A DNA stretch of 48,270 nucleotides from a virus: IMG/VR virus record IMGVR_UViG_3300017605_000884, positions 1 to 48,270 of that record; one strand, 5' to 3'. Under the pieces are notes generated by a model. That model saw only the letters and a list, made by a program, of their open reading frames with translations, had not been told where the DNA came from and made no database searches. A program made the position numbers and the translations under genes. Positions 38,801-46,647 of this stretch are shown piece by piece (position 1 is the first letter of the stretch; each line of letters begins with the position of its first letter).

Positions 38801-41599
38801 GCGCTCTAGCGCTCGAGGGGATCCGGCATCGCCAGGCTCAGCCAGCCCCGGAGCCCCACGCTCTCCAGCGCTTTCTCCGCGCGCGGGTCGCTCGTCGGTG
38901 GCACCCTCATCGGCCACGGGCCGCTCGACTGCCACGTCTGCGTCGACTGGCTCTGCTGCACCAGGTACTCCGGCCACGTCGACATCGCGTTCTCCAGCGC
39001 CGGGATGATCTCGTTCGCCCCGGTCCCCGCGCGGTGCTCGAACTCCTCCAGCAGGAGCTCCCTCGTCTCGTCCTCGCCCAGGCTCGCCATCGCTTCGAGG
39101 AGGCGCTCCTTCAGCAGGCCCAGGTACTGCGGCAGGCTCAACTGCGCCGTGCTCGCCGCCAGCACCCTCGGGACCCACACCGAGGTCAGGGCCGGATCGG
39201 TCTCCGGCGGGAACCACGCGATCGACGTTGAGGAGCTGTTCACGGAGGGCCTCCCAGGATCCTAGCACCCGCGGCGCTTCCTTGAAGGGCATCGGCAGGA
39301 CCTGGTTGCCGCCCTCACCGCGCCGCCCGTGGATCACGACGACGTCGATCGGCCAGGCCGCGCCCTGGCGGTCGTACAGCTTCCCGTCGACCGTGAAGTG
39401 ATCGACGACGTTGTACTGGCCGTAGACGGCCTTCCAGAAGCCTTGATCCTCGAGCGAGCGGTACTGGCGCGTGCGCGCGTCCTGGCTCTGGTCGCCGAAG
39501 GGCTTCTTCCCGCCCAGGATCAGCACGGCCCGGCCGTTGCTCCTCATCACGCCGAGCGCGCGCGCCGCGATGGCGCGGTCGATCTGCTTGGTCACGTACG
39601 GGACGGTGCCGATCTTTCCATTGAAGATCCGGTGGCGCTGGCCGCCCTCGCCCGCGACGACGCCGAAGGGTGGGTTCGCGATGACCACGTCGGCGCGCTG
39701 CGGCCGGTGTTCGAGCGAGAGCGCGTCCTGCACGGTCGGCGTGAAGCCGAGCGCCTGGAGGTTGGCCGCGCGGCGCGGGTCGAGCTCGTTCGCCTGGGTC
39801 GTCCCGAGCCCAGCCGTGATGAGGAGCGAGCCGTTGCCGGCCGTGGGCTCGTAGACGCGCGTGTGCTCCTCGATGCCGGCCAGGCGCGCGGCGACGAAGG
39901 AGATCGGCACCGGGGTCGAGTACGCCTGGAGCGCCTTGCTGGTGCTGGTGCGCGACTCCAGCTTCGGCTGGCGCTTGTAGAGCTCGAGGAGCCGGTCGAA
40001 GGTCTCCTGCTCGGGTAGGCCCTCGGCGACGATGGCGCGCGCGCGGCGCACGACGGCGTGCTCGACGGCCTCGTCCAGCTCCTTTGCCGTCCTCACTCCG
40101 TACCCGTGCCGCTCCGCGAATTCGCGCACCTTCCTCGCGTTGGAGAGGTCCTCGTCGCCAGCGAGCCCGGCCTCGAACGCGAGCGCGAGCCCGTGCTGCT
40201 CGGGCGCGACGGGCGCGGTAGACGGAGGAGCCGCCCCTTCTTCTTGGGCAGGTACAGACGGCTCCTCCGCACGGCGACTGCCAACAACTTCACCCGAGGG
40301 TAGCGAGGGGGCCGCCGGTTCGCCCGTCAACGTGGCCGACGCCGTGGGCATGGGCTCGCCGGGTGGGTTGATGCCCTCAGAAGAGGGTAGAGCTTCCTCG
40401 TCGGCGACTGCTGGCGTCTCTACCGGGCTCTCTGGCTCCATTGGAGCTTCCGGAGCGGCCCCCTGTTCTGGTTCAACCGGAGGCGCCGTCTCCGGAACGG
40501 ACCCCTCCGCGACGAGCGGCTGGCCCTGTTCACCCAGCGCCTCCGGTTGGGCAACGGCCGGAGCTTCGACGGGCGGGGTGAGGCCCTGATCCAGATTGTT
40601 TCCAGTCCCGCCCCCCTCGGCTCCGGCCTGTTCCTGCTGCTGCGCCTGCGCGTGCGCGACGTACTCGAGCGGCCCGCCCACGAGGAAGCCGCCGATGCCT
40701 CCCAGGGCGCCCGCCTTCAGCACCCCGTCCATGAACTGACGGTCCTTGTCGTAGCCGATCAGGTACGCCCCGACGTTCTGCGCGTACTGCTGGAAGCCCT
40801 CCTGCGCGGTCTCCTCCATGACCATCTTCGCGATGGCCTTGCCGACCTCGCCGTGCGACGCCACGTCGGCGCGGCCGATCACGTCGCCCAGGCCCACCGT
40901 CTCGGTGATGCCCACCGCGCCGTTCAGCAGGAGCGCCTTCGCGGCCATGTCGCGGTCGCCGGTCTGCTCGATCACGTCCTGGTACGCGCGGTCCACGTCG
41001 CTCGGGCTCGCGCCGGCCGCGCGCGCCTGATCGGCGGCGAACTGCGCGGCCTGGTGGTCGCCGGTCGCGGCCATCGCCTCGATCCAGCCCTGCGCCCCGT
41101 TCTGCATGATGCCCAGCGCGGCCGAGGTCAGCTCGCCGGAGATCGCCAGGCCACGCGAGATCGCCATGCCCGGGACCGCGAAGGACAGCGCCGACCCGAC
41201 CGTGCCCGCCACGTCGCCCGCGAAGCCCTGCGGGCGCTCCGGCTGGACCTGCTGGCCGAGACCCTCGACCGCGCGCCCGGCCTGCCCCAGCCCACCCGCG
41301 AGCGCGCGCAGGGGCGTCGTGACGAGACCTTGGTGCTCGGCCACCCCGGGCATGTTCAGCGCCTGCTCGGGGAAGCGCATCGTCTGGCCGACCCCGCTCA
41401 GGAAGTCGCCCGCGAACCGGCGCGCGAGCCCGCCGACGCTGGCCTCCGGCACGTACTGCTGGAAGCGCTTCAGGAGGTCCGGGTCGGGCGGTGCCGGACG
41501 TTCGCCGGACGCCTGCCGGACGTTCGCCGGACGCTCGCCGGACGGTTCCTGCCCGGGCCCCAGCGCGGCCTTGAAGCGCTCCAGGAGGTCCTGGCCCAC
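32876..41599 (-). CDS. Giant DarB-like polyvalent protein: N6-adenine methyltransferase, strawberry-notch helicase, LPD38-like C-terminus
   Basis: This 2,907-residue protein starts at GTG 41599, directly after the previous stop. Residues 55-330 have Gly/Ala-rich amphipathic stretches like internal virion proteins; 350-490 is a Pro/Glu-rich linker. The methyltransferase has VYEPTAGNGSLL at about 585 and catalytic NPPF at about 641. A superfamily 2 helicase follows, with GDQTGVGKGR at about 1023, MDESHK at about 1157, a SSAT motif and LLGRINRTGQ at about 1570. The C-terminal 700 residues (AVRAMGLRRIAGQVVAAG, GPSPISQLIVDAY) match the LPD38 type. P1 DarB has the same methyltransferase-helicase pair and is injected to protect DNA from restriction. 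Residues 786-931 coincide with another coding frame. Confidence 0.85.
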   Translation of the reverse strand: MGQDLLERFKAALGPGQEPSGERPANVRQASGERPAPPDPDLLKRFQQYVPEASVGGLARRFAGDFLSGVGQTMRFPEQALNMPGVAEHQGLVTTPLRALAGGLGQAGRAVEGLGQQVQPERPQGFAGDVAGTVGSALSFAVPGMAISRGLAISGELTSAALGIMQNGAQGWIEAMAATGDHQAAQFAADQARAAGASPSDVDRAYQDVIEQTGDRDMAAKALLLNGAVGITETVGLGDVIGRADVASHGEVGKAIAKMVMEETAQEGFQQYAQNVGAYLIGYDKDRQFMDGVLKAGALGGIGGFLVGGPLEYVAHAQAQQQEQAGAEGGGTGNNLDQGLTPPVEAPAVAQPEALGEQGQPLVAEGSVPETAPPVEPEQGAAPEAPMEPESPVETPAVADEEALPSSEGINPPGEPMPTASATLTGEPAAPSLPSGEVVGSRRAEEPSVPAQEEGAAPPSTAPVAPEQHGLALAFEAGLAGDEDLSNARKVREFAERHGYGVRTAKELDEAVEHAVVRRARAIVAEGLPEQETFDRLLELYKRQPKLESRTSTSKALQAYSTPVPISFVAARLAGIEEHTRVYEPTAGNGSLLITAGLGTTQANELDPRRAANLQALGFTPTVQDALSLEHRPQRADVVIANPPFGVVAGEGGQRHRIFNGKIGTVPYVTKQIDRAIAARALGVMRSNGRAVLILGGKKPFGDQSQDARTRQYRSLEDQGFWKAVYGQYNVVDHFTVDGKLYDRQGAAWPIDVVVIHGRRGEGGNQVLPMPFKEAPRVLGSWEALREQLLNVDRVVPAGDRSGPDLGVGPEGAGGEHGAVEPAAVPGPAEGAPPRSDGEPGRGRDEGAPAGGVRAPRGDRGERDHPGAGERDVDVAGVPGAAEPVDADVAVERPVADEGATDERPARGESAGERGAPGLAEPGDAGSPRALERVNEFQATYQPQSKANAIGTLVPANMQTAIDRALARVEKETGKKVDEYVAEKLGYTREELPGHFAAEQVDAIALAISNLDKRGGFIIGDQTGVGKGRVVAAVLRYATRTGKIPVFVTAKPALFVDMRRDLADIGMPGFRQFVTNTDLRGEKRLPLRSGEMIETLPAAEYEKAMEVFAKAAEAGKQHPDFDAIFTTYDQMNPAKGEETKRNAFMRRVAPNAILVMDESHKAGGTEQKGFFTDKSGDPITKASRSDFFRDLVDAAAGVLYSSATYAKNPHVMSLYTRTNMGLAVDDRSKLPDLIRHGGVPLQQAVATMLSDDGQYIRREKSFDGISMEMRAAKVERAAADRATGFVRDIFRFDLLMKPIRERFGQSTAGGGGGVRTGDSGVGSGGAEQGGFSSVMHNVIAQMLLSLKAREVGQQAVETFKSGKKPVIALANTMEGLLKDEVADAGLKVGDVLDDYTFAKSFARYLKRTRTVTIKESQGAKGVRHYITDEEMAEAGGGHLLAAFDGLLDGIERAELGDMPAAPLDAMIAEMQRGGMRVGEITGRELRVDYQPDGSAIVAKREDSQSIKTRSMREFNDGALDALVINQSGAEGFSLHASPKNGKDVRPRHMFLVQADPNVDVLMQLLGRINRTGQTELPGYEFVVSDLPSEKRPAAITMKKMGSLNANTSANKDSAVSLKGAVDFMNVYGDQAVKEVLEGEPELAAAIGFDQDVIDREFKAENLARRATGYFPMLEIADQERLLEAIENNYTMRLEEAQARGENLLEAATQDLRATTVSSTELVPGHEGSEFSKPAMLEQVMATRAYKPMTWDAIRAKERLLANAEEGTDNTQARYKAAGDMDTRLKDAAEEVRAKLQGEHRRLKAELPEGAPAGHPIHAQLKAVEKRWTKQSLNADAIRQRINLLRTGSVTMETADERTPAYVVGIEAPKKGNLLAPSNWSVVLAPVGSDRFVRIAVSRLMAAADPKADGYVALTDLRHGVGPEDFTGKATETRERRWIVTGNLLSGFAKMGGHGQITFYTDDKGHVRQGILLKRSANPGEILAGKPVYMSGAHAVELVDRLGTYVKTEDGLLTISSQGPGHALTLVANNKGGKGYYLSSAARAALGGDFESRRGNKEWVFSTNDRKAVKKALAIYERDLGAKFLTTEHQAEARKITGEKAVDLDSPSIVGMHAGPPLPTGIIPLSAVKAWFQKHMTWHGNTPESGARELELAHGEVEAELNEVAQRARELDRAVAAAFGKGWRVQPIAGRIDAAFRDAELLEKLPDAIQRPLAAMRAHVDRMTRLMLQAGAVDPESKLAEIMLGNLGTYLKREYRAFSNVEWADKVPENIKQRFVSMLVAEGKSEEDAHGIMEAILQEAKESAANPFRQLSSSKLGSKDLSIFKRRKDLPVELRDLLGEIKDPLANYANSVMRMANIVARHKAYTAIRELGLDAGWLSEPGSRAPGHSATISKEGNPALGPLDGMHTTPDVKEALTQIGPKESALYLKLLMRANSSIKWAKVIGQPTAFARNLASNVTLSIANGHLPTWTKLEAWKLAFGGGELEERKKLIRLRVIDESINAYEWNDYRNSLRLSPDEMLKAQSGLFERVKGGIERAYTAADNMPKIMGFYAERQHLIEAGYGKHTAEELAADRTSNLYPTPARMAQLAKTYRGQPFLGQYFAFKAELVRTLARRLELIGEELKSKNPAVRAMGLRRIAGQVVAAGLTPAAVILWNMLNGIDRDEDEKRRQFMPEWDADNEVLWKGDSLKGEYVDLSDIDPLTNFTDPMFRVLGGARPREAMLHWLGDQGRTFFGPSPISQLIVDAYTRHTRDGIPIDNMGEHVLKEVQPGVVAWAEREAKDGFDAGSLASFALARPYPYDVERSLSFDIQRFARGKSESTEVANRQIRHGSDKPARRADQEDERRALYAELGSKVAAASSLGMNRKRIEQMLDERLSREDTTAILSGVYIPFREPRPKRPERPITQ
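38806..39243 (-). CDS. Nested 145-codon frame within the methyltransferase-helicase linker
   Basis: This frame starts at GTG 39243 and ends at TAG 38806. It has very high third-position GC and normal protein composition (LSLPQYLGLLKERLLEAM, EDETRELLLEEFEHRAG). The giant frame over the same DNA is Gly/Ala/Pro/Arg-rich low complexity with low third-position GC, like a shadow. It begins where the methyltransferase domain ends and stops just before the helicase N-terminus. It may be an overprinted gene, or mark frameshifts that split the giant into two proteins. No function is recognised. Confidence 0.55.
   Translation of the reverse strand: MNSSSTSIAWFPPETDPALTSVWVPRVLAASTAQLSLPQYLGLLKERLLEAMASLGEDETRELLLEEFEHRAGTGANEIIPALENAMSTWPEYLVQQSQSTQTWQSSGPWPMRVPPTSDPRAEKALESVGLRGWLSLAMPDPLER
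41493..41547. repeat. Five tandem 11-bp repeats at the start of the giant gene
   Basis: Five units begin GCCGGACG and end TTC, CCT, TTC, CTC and GTT. The reverse core is CGTCCGGC, close to the GTCCGC core of the origin iterons, with the same copy number and the same 11-bp step. The encoded peptide does not repeat evenly because the frame shifts by two each unit. It lies about 50 bp after the GTG start. Confidence 0.6.
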
Positions 41600-44119
41600 C
41601 TACCCCGCGCCCTTCTTGCCGCGCGCCGCGCGCAGGGCCTCGCGCAGCTTCTGAGCCTCCTTCGAGGGGATGCTGCCGAGGTCGATGCCGAGCGCGCGCA
41701 GCACCGGCGCCAGCGCGCCGTGGAAGTCGTGGCGGGTGGCGGCGTGCGCGGCCTCGAGCAGGCTCTTCATCGCGGCGGCCTGCTTCTCGGGCGGGAGCCG
41801 CTTCCAGGTTGTCGCCTTCTCCCCCTCCTTCTTCTGCCAGGGCAGCGCAGGCGGCGCGCTCTGCTTGGGCAGGGACGGGCTGGAGAGCCCACCGAGCGGG
41901 CCGCTGTTGACCTTGCCGGCGATGCGCTCGTCGCGCGCGCGGGACGCGGCTTCCTTCTGGGCCACGGTCAGCGGGACGGCCTTCGGCGCGCCGCGCGGGG
42001 CCGGCTTCCCGGTCTCGGCGAAGTCCTGGACCTCGCCCGGGCTGCCACCCATCTGCTGCGCGACGTAGGCGCGGTACTCCTTGTCGGAGAGCGGCGGCTT
42101 TGAAGGCCCGCCGGCGGGCGGCGCGCCGCGCGCGGGTGGCTGGCCCTCGGGCTCGGTGAAGCGCCCCGGAGTGGGGCGCGCGGCGCGCGCGGGCGGCGCG
42201 GTGTTGGCCCCCGTGGCGCGCCCGCGGCGCTCGCCGGCCTGGAGCGCGCTCACCCGGTCGGTCTGGTCGGCCCCGCGCAGCGTCTGCCAGCGCGTCGCCA
42301 GCGTCTTCACCAGCCACTCGGGGATCGCGTCAGGCTCGAGCCCGGCCTTCTTCGCGCCGGCGGCGATCGTGGCCACGGCCTCCTCGAGCGTCTTCGCGCC
42401 GTCGACCGCGCCCGCCATCGAGTTGAGCACCGAGGGGGTGAGCGCTTCGACCTGCGCCTTGCGCATCTCCGGCTGCGGGAGGCCCGGCACGCCGAGCGTC
42501 GCCATGTTCCCGGTCGGCCCGCGCGCGGCGCGCTGCTGGTCGGGGATCGACTTGCCGGTCTTGGCGAAGCCCTCGGTCTCCTGCGGCGATCCGCCCATCA
42601 GGTTGGCGACGTAGGCGCGGTACTGCTCGCCGGAGAGCTGGGCCTGCTGCGCCGGGGCGCTCGCGCCGGGTTGCTGTAGCCCCCTGGCTTGGTCCTCATG
42701 GAGTTGCTGTGCGTAGGCGTTCGCGCTGGCGACGTCCTTGAACTTCCCCAGGTGCTTGCCGGTCCTGTGGTACTGGTCGATGGCCTCGGCGTCGCTCATC
42801 ACGCGCCCGTCGTCGCTGATGGTTGGAACGAGGATCTCCTGGCCGTCCTCCTCGAACGACATCGAGCGCACCGTGCTGATGCTGCCGTCCTGGTTCTTGA
42901 CGCGCGGCCGATTGGAGAGGTTGACGTTGCCTGGCTCGATCAGTCCGGCCGGTCCACCGCCCCCAGGAGGCCCGCTCGGCGCCGGCGCGCTCGCGCCGCC
43001 CTGGCCCGCCCCGCCCAGCGGCGAGCGCGGGAAGTTCTGCATGTCGGTCCGGAAGCGCGGGTCGTGCGGGAACATCACCGCGCCGGCCTCGAACACGTCG
43101 CCCTCGTTCGGCAGGCGCGGCTTCAGGTCGCCGAACTCGTCGCGCTCGGCCATCGTCAGCTTGGCGGCCTGCTCGTAGGCGGTCTGCCAGCGGTTCTTCC
43201 CGCCGTAGAGCGTCGAGCGGAACTCCTGCCACACGTCCTTGGGGTCGCGACTCTGGTCGGTCTGCGCGTCCAGGTAGATCTCGTGCGCCTGGTCGACCTC
43301 CTCCTGCGTCGCCGTCCCGGGGATGTCGGTCAGCGCCTGCTCCATGTTGCCCAGCACGCGCTCGCGCTGGATCTGCACCAGCCGGTCGCGCTTCATCTCG
43401 CCCTCGAGCTGCGCGACGACGTCGTTGATCTTGGCGGGGTCGGCCTTCTGGTCGATCATCCCCTGGATCTGCGCGAGGAGCTGGCCCTGCTCGGGATCCT
43501 GCGGGTCGAGCCCGGGCATCTCGCTCCCGCCCGGGCTCTTCGCCGGCATCGAAAGCTGCGCCACGCGCCGCGCGAGCGCGCCGTACTGCGCCGTGTCGGC
43601 CTTCTGCTGGCTCTCCTGCGCCAGGTAGCCGAAGAGCATCTTGCGCCCGTCGGGCGAGAGGTCCGGCGCGACCTTCTCGAACCCGTCCCACTTGCGGTTC
43701 TCCTGCTGCGCCATCGACTCGTCGGGCGTGCTCGCCTTGCCGCCGAAGACGCTGGCGAGCCGGTCGGCAACCATGCCCAGCGGCGTGTCCTTGAGCCCCA
43801 TCGCGGCCAGGACCGGGCTCTTCTCCGCGGTCGGCGTCGTCGCACCGCGCTGCTCGTCGAGCAGGAGTCGGGTCAGCTCCGCGTCGGCCGCGCGGGTCTT
43901 CTCGACGCGCGCGCGCTCGTCGCGCGTGTACTGGGTCTCCTCGTCCTGGAGCGCTTGGTGCGCGGCCTGCGCCTGCTGGTTCGCATCGAACTCGCGGCTC
44001 TGGAGGTCCAGGCTCGCGCCGGCCAGGTCGCGGCGACGCTGGCGATCGACCGTGCCCGGCCCGCCGGCGGCGGCTTCGAGCGCGCGACTCAGGCCGCTCT
44101 GCTTGTAGATGATGGTCAT
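41600..44119 (-). CDS. Internal virion / ejection protein
   Basis: This 839-residue protein starts at ATG 44119 (ATGA). It is mostly helical and hydrophilic with Gln/Ala-rich coiled coil at 35-90. In the middle VNLSNRPRVKNQDGSISTVR, then SFEEDGQEILVPTISDDGRV and YHRTGKHLGKF, is a segment widespread in phage internal virion and transglycosylase-linked proteins. Two repeats share YRAYVA..MGGSP and FA.TGK (about 490 and 695), separated by Pro-rich linkers. No catalytic Glu motif of a transglycosylase was identified. It likely exits the head with the DNA to extend the tail through the envelope. Confidence 0.7.
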   Translation of the reverse strand: MTIIYKQSGLSRALEAAAGGPGTVDRQRRRDLAGASLDLQSREFDANQQAQAAHQALQDEETQYTRDERARVEKTRAADAELTRLLLDEQRGATTPTAEKSPVLAAMGLKDTPLGMVADRLASVFGGKASTPDESMAQQENRKWDGFEKVAPDLSPDGRKMLFGYLAQESQQKADTAQYGALARRVAQLSMPAKSPGGSEMPGLDPQDPEQGQLLAQIQGMIDQKADPAKINDVVAQLEGEMKRDRLVQIQRERVLGNMEQALTDIPGTATQEEVDQAHEIYLDAQTDQSRDPKDVWQEFRSTLYGGKNRWQTAYEQAAKLTMAERDEFGDLKPRLPNEGDVFEAGAVMFPHDPRFRTDMQNFPRSPLGGAGQGGASAPAPSGPPGGGGPAGLIEPGNVNLSNRPRVKNQDGSISTVRSMSFEEDGQEILVPTISDDGRVMSDAEAIDQYHRTGKHLGKFKDVASANAYAQQLHEDQARGLQQPGASAPAQQAQLSGEQYRAYVANLMGGSPQETEGFAKTGKSIPDQQRAARGPTGNMATLGVPGLPQPEMRKAQVEALTPSVLNSMAGAVDGAKTLEEAVATIAAGAKKAGLEPDAIPEWLVKTLATRWQTLRGADQTDRVSALQAGERRGRATGANTAPPARAARPTPGRFTEPEGQPPARGAPPAGGPSKPPLSDKEYRAYVAQQMGGSPGEVQDFAETGKPAPRGAPKAVPLTVAQKEAASRARDERIAGKVNSGPLGGLSSPSLPKQSAPPALPWQKKEGEKATTWKRLPPEKQAAAMKSLLEAAHAATRHDFHGALAPVLRALGIDLGSIPSKEAQKLREALRAARGKKGAG

Positions 44120-44712
44120 ACGACGGAGGCGAGCGTTTCGGCGCCAGCGTCCACCGTGCTGCCGAGTGCGGCCCAGGGACGCGGAGGGCGTTGCTTCGTC
44201 AGCAGCGCGAACTTGGCCATCAGCGGGTCGCGCTCGAAGGCGGCGCGCTGGAGGAAGAAGCTCGAGAGTCGACCCTGCGCGCCCGCCACGTCCTGCGCCT
44301 CGCCGGTGTCGAGCCCAGCCGCGATCTGCGCGACGCGGTCCTGGATGCCCTGGATCGCGCGCGACGTGCCGTAGCCGATGCCCGCGCGTAGGTTCGCGGC
44401 GATCGAGCTCGCCCCGCTGTACCCCGAGTTGGTGAAGCGCGAGATCGCGTTGCCCGCGGCCACGTTGCCCTGCTCAACCGCGCCGGTCTGCGCGCCGCGG
44501 AACGCCCCGCCCACGTCCTTGCGCGCGAGCCGGTAGCCGGTCTGGATCGTCGGGATCTGGCCTTCGAGCGCGCGCTGCGACTGGCCCAGCCGGAGCCGAT
44601 CGGCGTTCTGCATCTCGTCGATCACGCCCAGGCCGCGCTTCTGCGCGTTGCCGAACTCCTTGCGAGCGGAGCGGCCTTCGAGGTACGAGCCGAGTGAACC
44701 GAAGAGTCCCAT
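44116..44712 (-). CDS. Internal virion protein (small)
   Basis: This 198-residue protein starts at ATG 44712 with AAGGAG 7 nt upstream. It begins MGLFGSLGSYLEGRSARKE like many podovirus internal virion proteins, continues as long helices (RALEGQIPTIQTGYRLARK) with Gly/Ala-rich segments (AGNAISRFTNSGYSGASSI), and ends in a short hydrophobic tail. It is coupled by ATGA to the larger ejection protein, as such pairs usually are. Confidence 0.7.
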   Translation of the reverse strand: MGLFGSLGSYLEGRSARKEFGNAQKRGLGVIDEMQNADRLRLGQSQRALEGQIPTIQTGYRLARKDVGGAFRGAQTGAVEQGNVAAGNAISRFTNSGYSGASSIAANLRAGIGYGTSRAIQGIQDRVAQIAAGLDTGEAQDVAGAQGRLSSFFLQRAAFERDPLMAKFALLTKQRPPRPWAALGSTVDAGAETLASVV

Positions 44713-44724
44713 GTGCGTGCTCCT

Positions 44725-46647
44725 TCAGGATGTCTCCACTCTACGCAACCAGATCATCCCGCGCGCGGGGCCTTCAACCGTCCCCGACGTGACCTTCACG
44801 GCCACGATCGAATCCGCCGCCAGGTCGTCGCTCATCAGCGTCTCGTCGGCCTTGGACTGAACCGCCGAGAGCGCGAGAGTCGCGTTGGTCACGGCCGAGC
44901 CGCTGGCGAAGACCTGGATCGTCGCGGTCCCGCTCGCGGCCATGTTCAGCGAGAGCCCGACCACGCGCATCTTGCCGTGGAACGGCCAGCCGATCGTCGA
45001 GCTGAACGTCGCGTGCGTGTTGAGCTCGCCCGTCTTCAGGTAGTTCGTGGCCGCGATGTCGGCGTCGATCCCGAACGGCACGCCATAGATCGCGTCCGAG
45101 AGCCAGCGCGTAGCCGCGTCGTCGCGCTTGAAGCCCGAGCGGAACGTGTCGTGGTACACCCACTGGCCGTCACACGGGGTCGCCGGGAAGGCTGTCGTCC
45201 CGCCGAAGCGCACGATGGCGATGTTGGTGGTCGTCGACTTCCAGAGCGGCACGGTGCAGTCGTTGGCCGGCTCCTTCCACTCGACGACGTCGCCGATGGT
45301 CACGTGCATGAGCGCCGACACACCGGAATTGGCCTTGAGCCACGAAATGAGCACCTTCCCGCTGCCACCGCCGCCAGCGCTCTCCGACATGACAACCGAG
45401 TCCGCCGTCGGCGTCGCCGTCGCGTCGAGCGCCGTGCGCGACTCGTCGCGAGTCATGTCCTGCGGATCGCCCGTGCCCGCCGCCGCCTTCCGACCCTTGA
45501 AGGTCTTCTGCACCATCTGCGCGAGCTTCGCGTTCGTGACCGCGTTGGCCGCGATCGTCGTTGCCAGAGCGCCCGCGACCGTCGTCACGTCTCCGGTCAG
45601 CGCGGGGAAGACCGCCGTCGGCAGCACGGTGAGGTCCTCGGGATCTCCCGTGCCTGCCGTGTTGCGGCCCTTGATCGTGCCGGTCGCCATGTTGGCGGCC
45701 TTGGCGTTCGTGACCGCGTCGTTGGCGATGGTGGCTGCGAACGAGCCCGTCCCGGTGCCCGTCACGTCGCCGGTCAGCGTGATCGTCTGGTCGCCGGTGT
45801 TCGTCCCAGAGATCCCCAGGATCGCCTTGGCTTGGGCCGCTGTCAGGTCGAGGGGGCTGCCGTTCGTGCCTCCCGTCCGCCCCTTGATCGTCTGGTCGGA
45901 CATGTCCGCCAGCTTCGCGTTCGTGACGTTCTTGTTGATGATCTTCGCCGTCGCAACCGAGTCGTCTTTGAGCCCGGCCGTGTTGACTTGGCCGAACCCG
46001 ACCGTGCCGAAGCCCGACTCGATCAGGACGGACTCGCTCCCCGACAGCGCGCTGATGTCAGCCGGGTCGCCCGTGCTGTTCACCGAGCGCCCGATCACCG
46101 AGAGCCCGACGGAGTTGCGCAGCTTCGCGTTCGAGACGGCATCGTTGGCGATGGTCGTCGCGTTGGAGCCGGCCGAGGCTGTCACGTCGCCCGTCAGCGC
46201 CGCGCGGTCGAGCGTCACCGCCGCGTTGGCCCCACCATCCACCAGCGACAGCCCGGCCCCTACCGCCAGCGAGCGCTCCGCGGTCAGCGTCGCGTCGAGC
46301 GAGATCACGACGTAGGTCGCGGTCGTTGGAGCTCCACCGCCGCCACCCGCGGCCACCCAGGTCCCGTCGTCCTGGAGCACCTTGCCGGTCTCGGTCGTCG
46401 GATCGGGGACCAGCCCGGTCGTCCCGGCGCCCGCGAACACGTCGACCTCGGCCGTTGCGCCGCTGTCGGCCGCTGCCGCCGCTGCGTCCGCCGCGATCTG
46501 GTCGAGCCCGAGCGCGCGCCGCAACGCTTCCAGGTTGATCGTGACGCGCCCGTCGCGCCCGAGACCAAGGAGCGCGGGGTCGAGGTCGTCCACGTAGATC
46601 GCGTCGCGCTCGCTCGCACCGCCCGCGTTCGTGACGCGGCGGCTCAT
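44725..46647 (-). CDS. Tail fibre with LTGDVT/ANDAVTNAK repeats
   Basis: This 640-residue protein starts at ATG 46647, sharing ATGA with the nozzle stop; an upstream start would add an arginine-rich shadow. After an Ala/Asp-rich N-terminus and a glycine linker, residues 150-400 hold about four degenerate repeats with LTGDVT, TIANDAVTNAKLA, TIKGR and GTGDP.DLT, usual for trimeric phage fibre shafts. The last 200 residues differ (DGQWVYHDTFRSGFKRDD, then TATIQVFASGSAVTNATLAL), probably a receptor-binding jelly roll. It is likely the main adhesin together with the nozzle modules. Confidence 0.8.
   Translation of the reverse strand: MSRRVTNAGGASERDAIYVDDLDPALLGLGRDGRVTINLEALRRALGLDQIAADAAAAAADSGATAEVDVFAGAGTTGLVPDPTTETGKVLQDDGTWVAAGGGGGAPTTATYVVISLDATLTAERSLAVGAGLSLVDGGANAAVTLDRAALTGDVTASAGSNATTIANDAVSNAKLRNSVGLSVIGRSVNSTGDPADISALSGSESVLIESGFGTVGFGQVNTAGLKDDSVATAKIINKNVTNAKLADMSDQTIKGRTGGTNGSPLDLTAAQAKAILGISGTNTGDQTITLTGDVTGTGTGSFAATIANDAVTNAKAANMATGTIKGRNTAGTGDPEDLTVLPTAVFPALTGDVTTVAGALATTIAANAVTNAKLAQMVQKTFKGRKAAAGTGDPQDMTRDESRTALDATATPTADSVVMSESAGGGGSGKVLISWLKANSGVSALMHVTIGDVVEWKEPANDCTVPLWKSTTTNIAIVRFGGTTAFPATPCDGQWVYHDTFRSGFKRDDAATRWLSDAIYGVPFGIDADIAATNYLKTGELNTHATFSSTIGWPFHGKMRVVGLSLNMAASGTATIQVFASGSAVTNATLALSAVQSKADETLMSDDLAADSIVAVKVTSGTVEGPARGMIWLRRVETS

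Noticed and set aside
33311-38809. 1,832-codon plus-strand open frame
   Set aside because: It is the antisense shadow of the helicase half of the giant gene, with no domain-like sequence and typical Arg/Val/Leu/His shadow composition.
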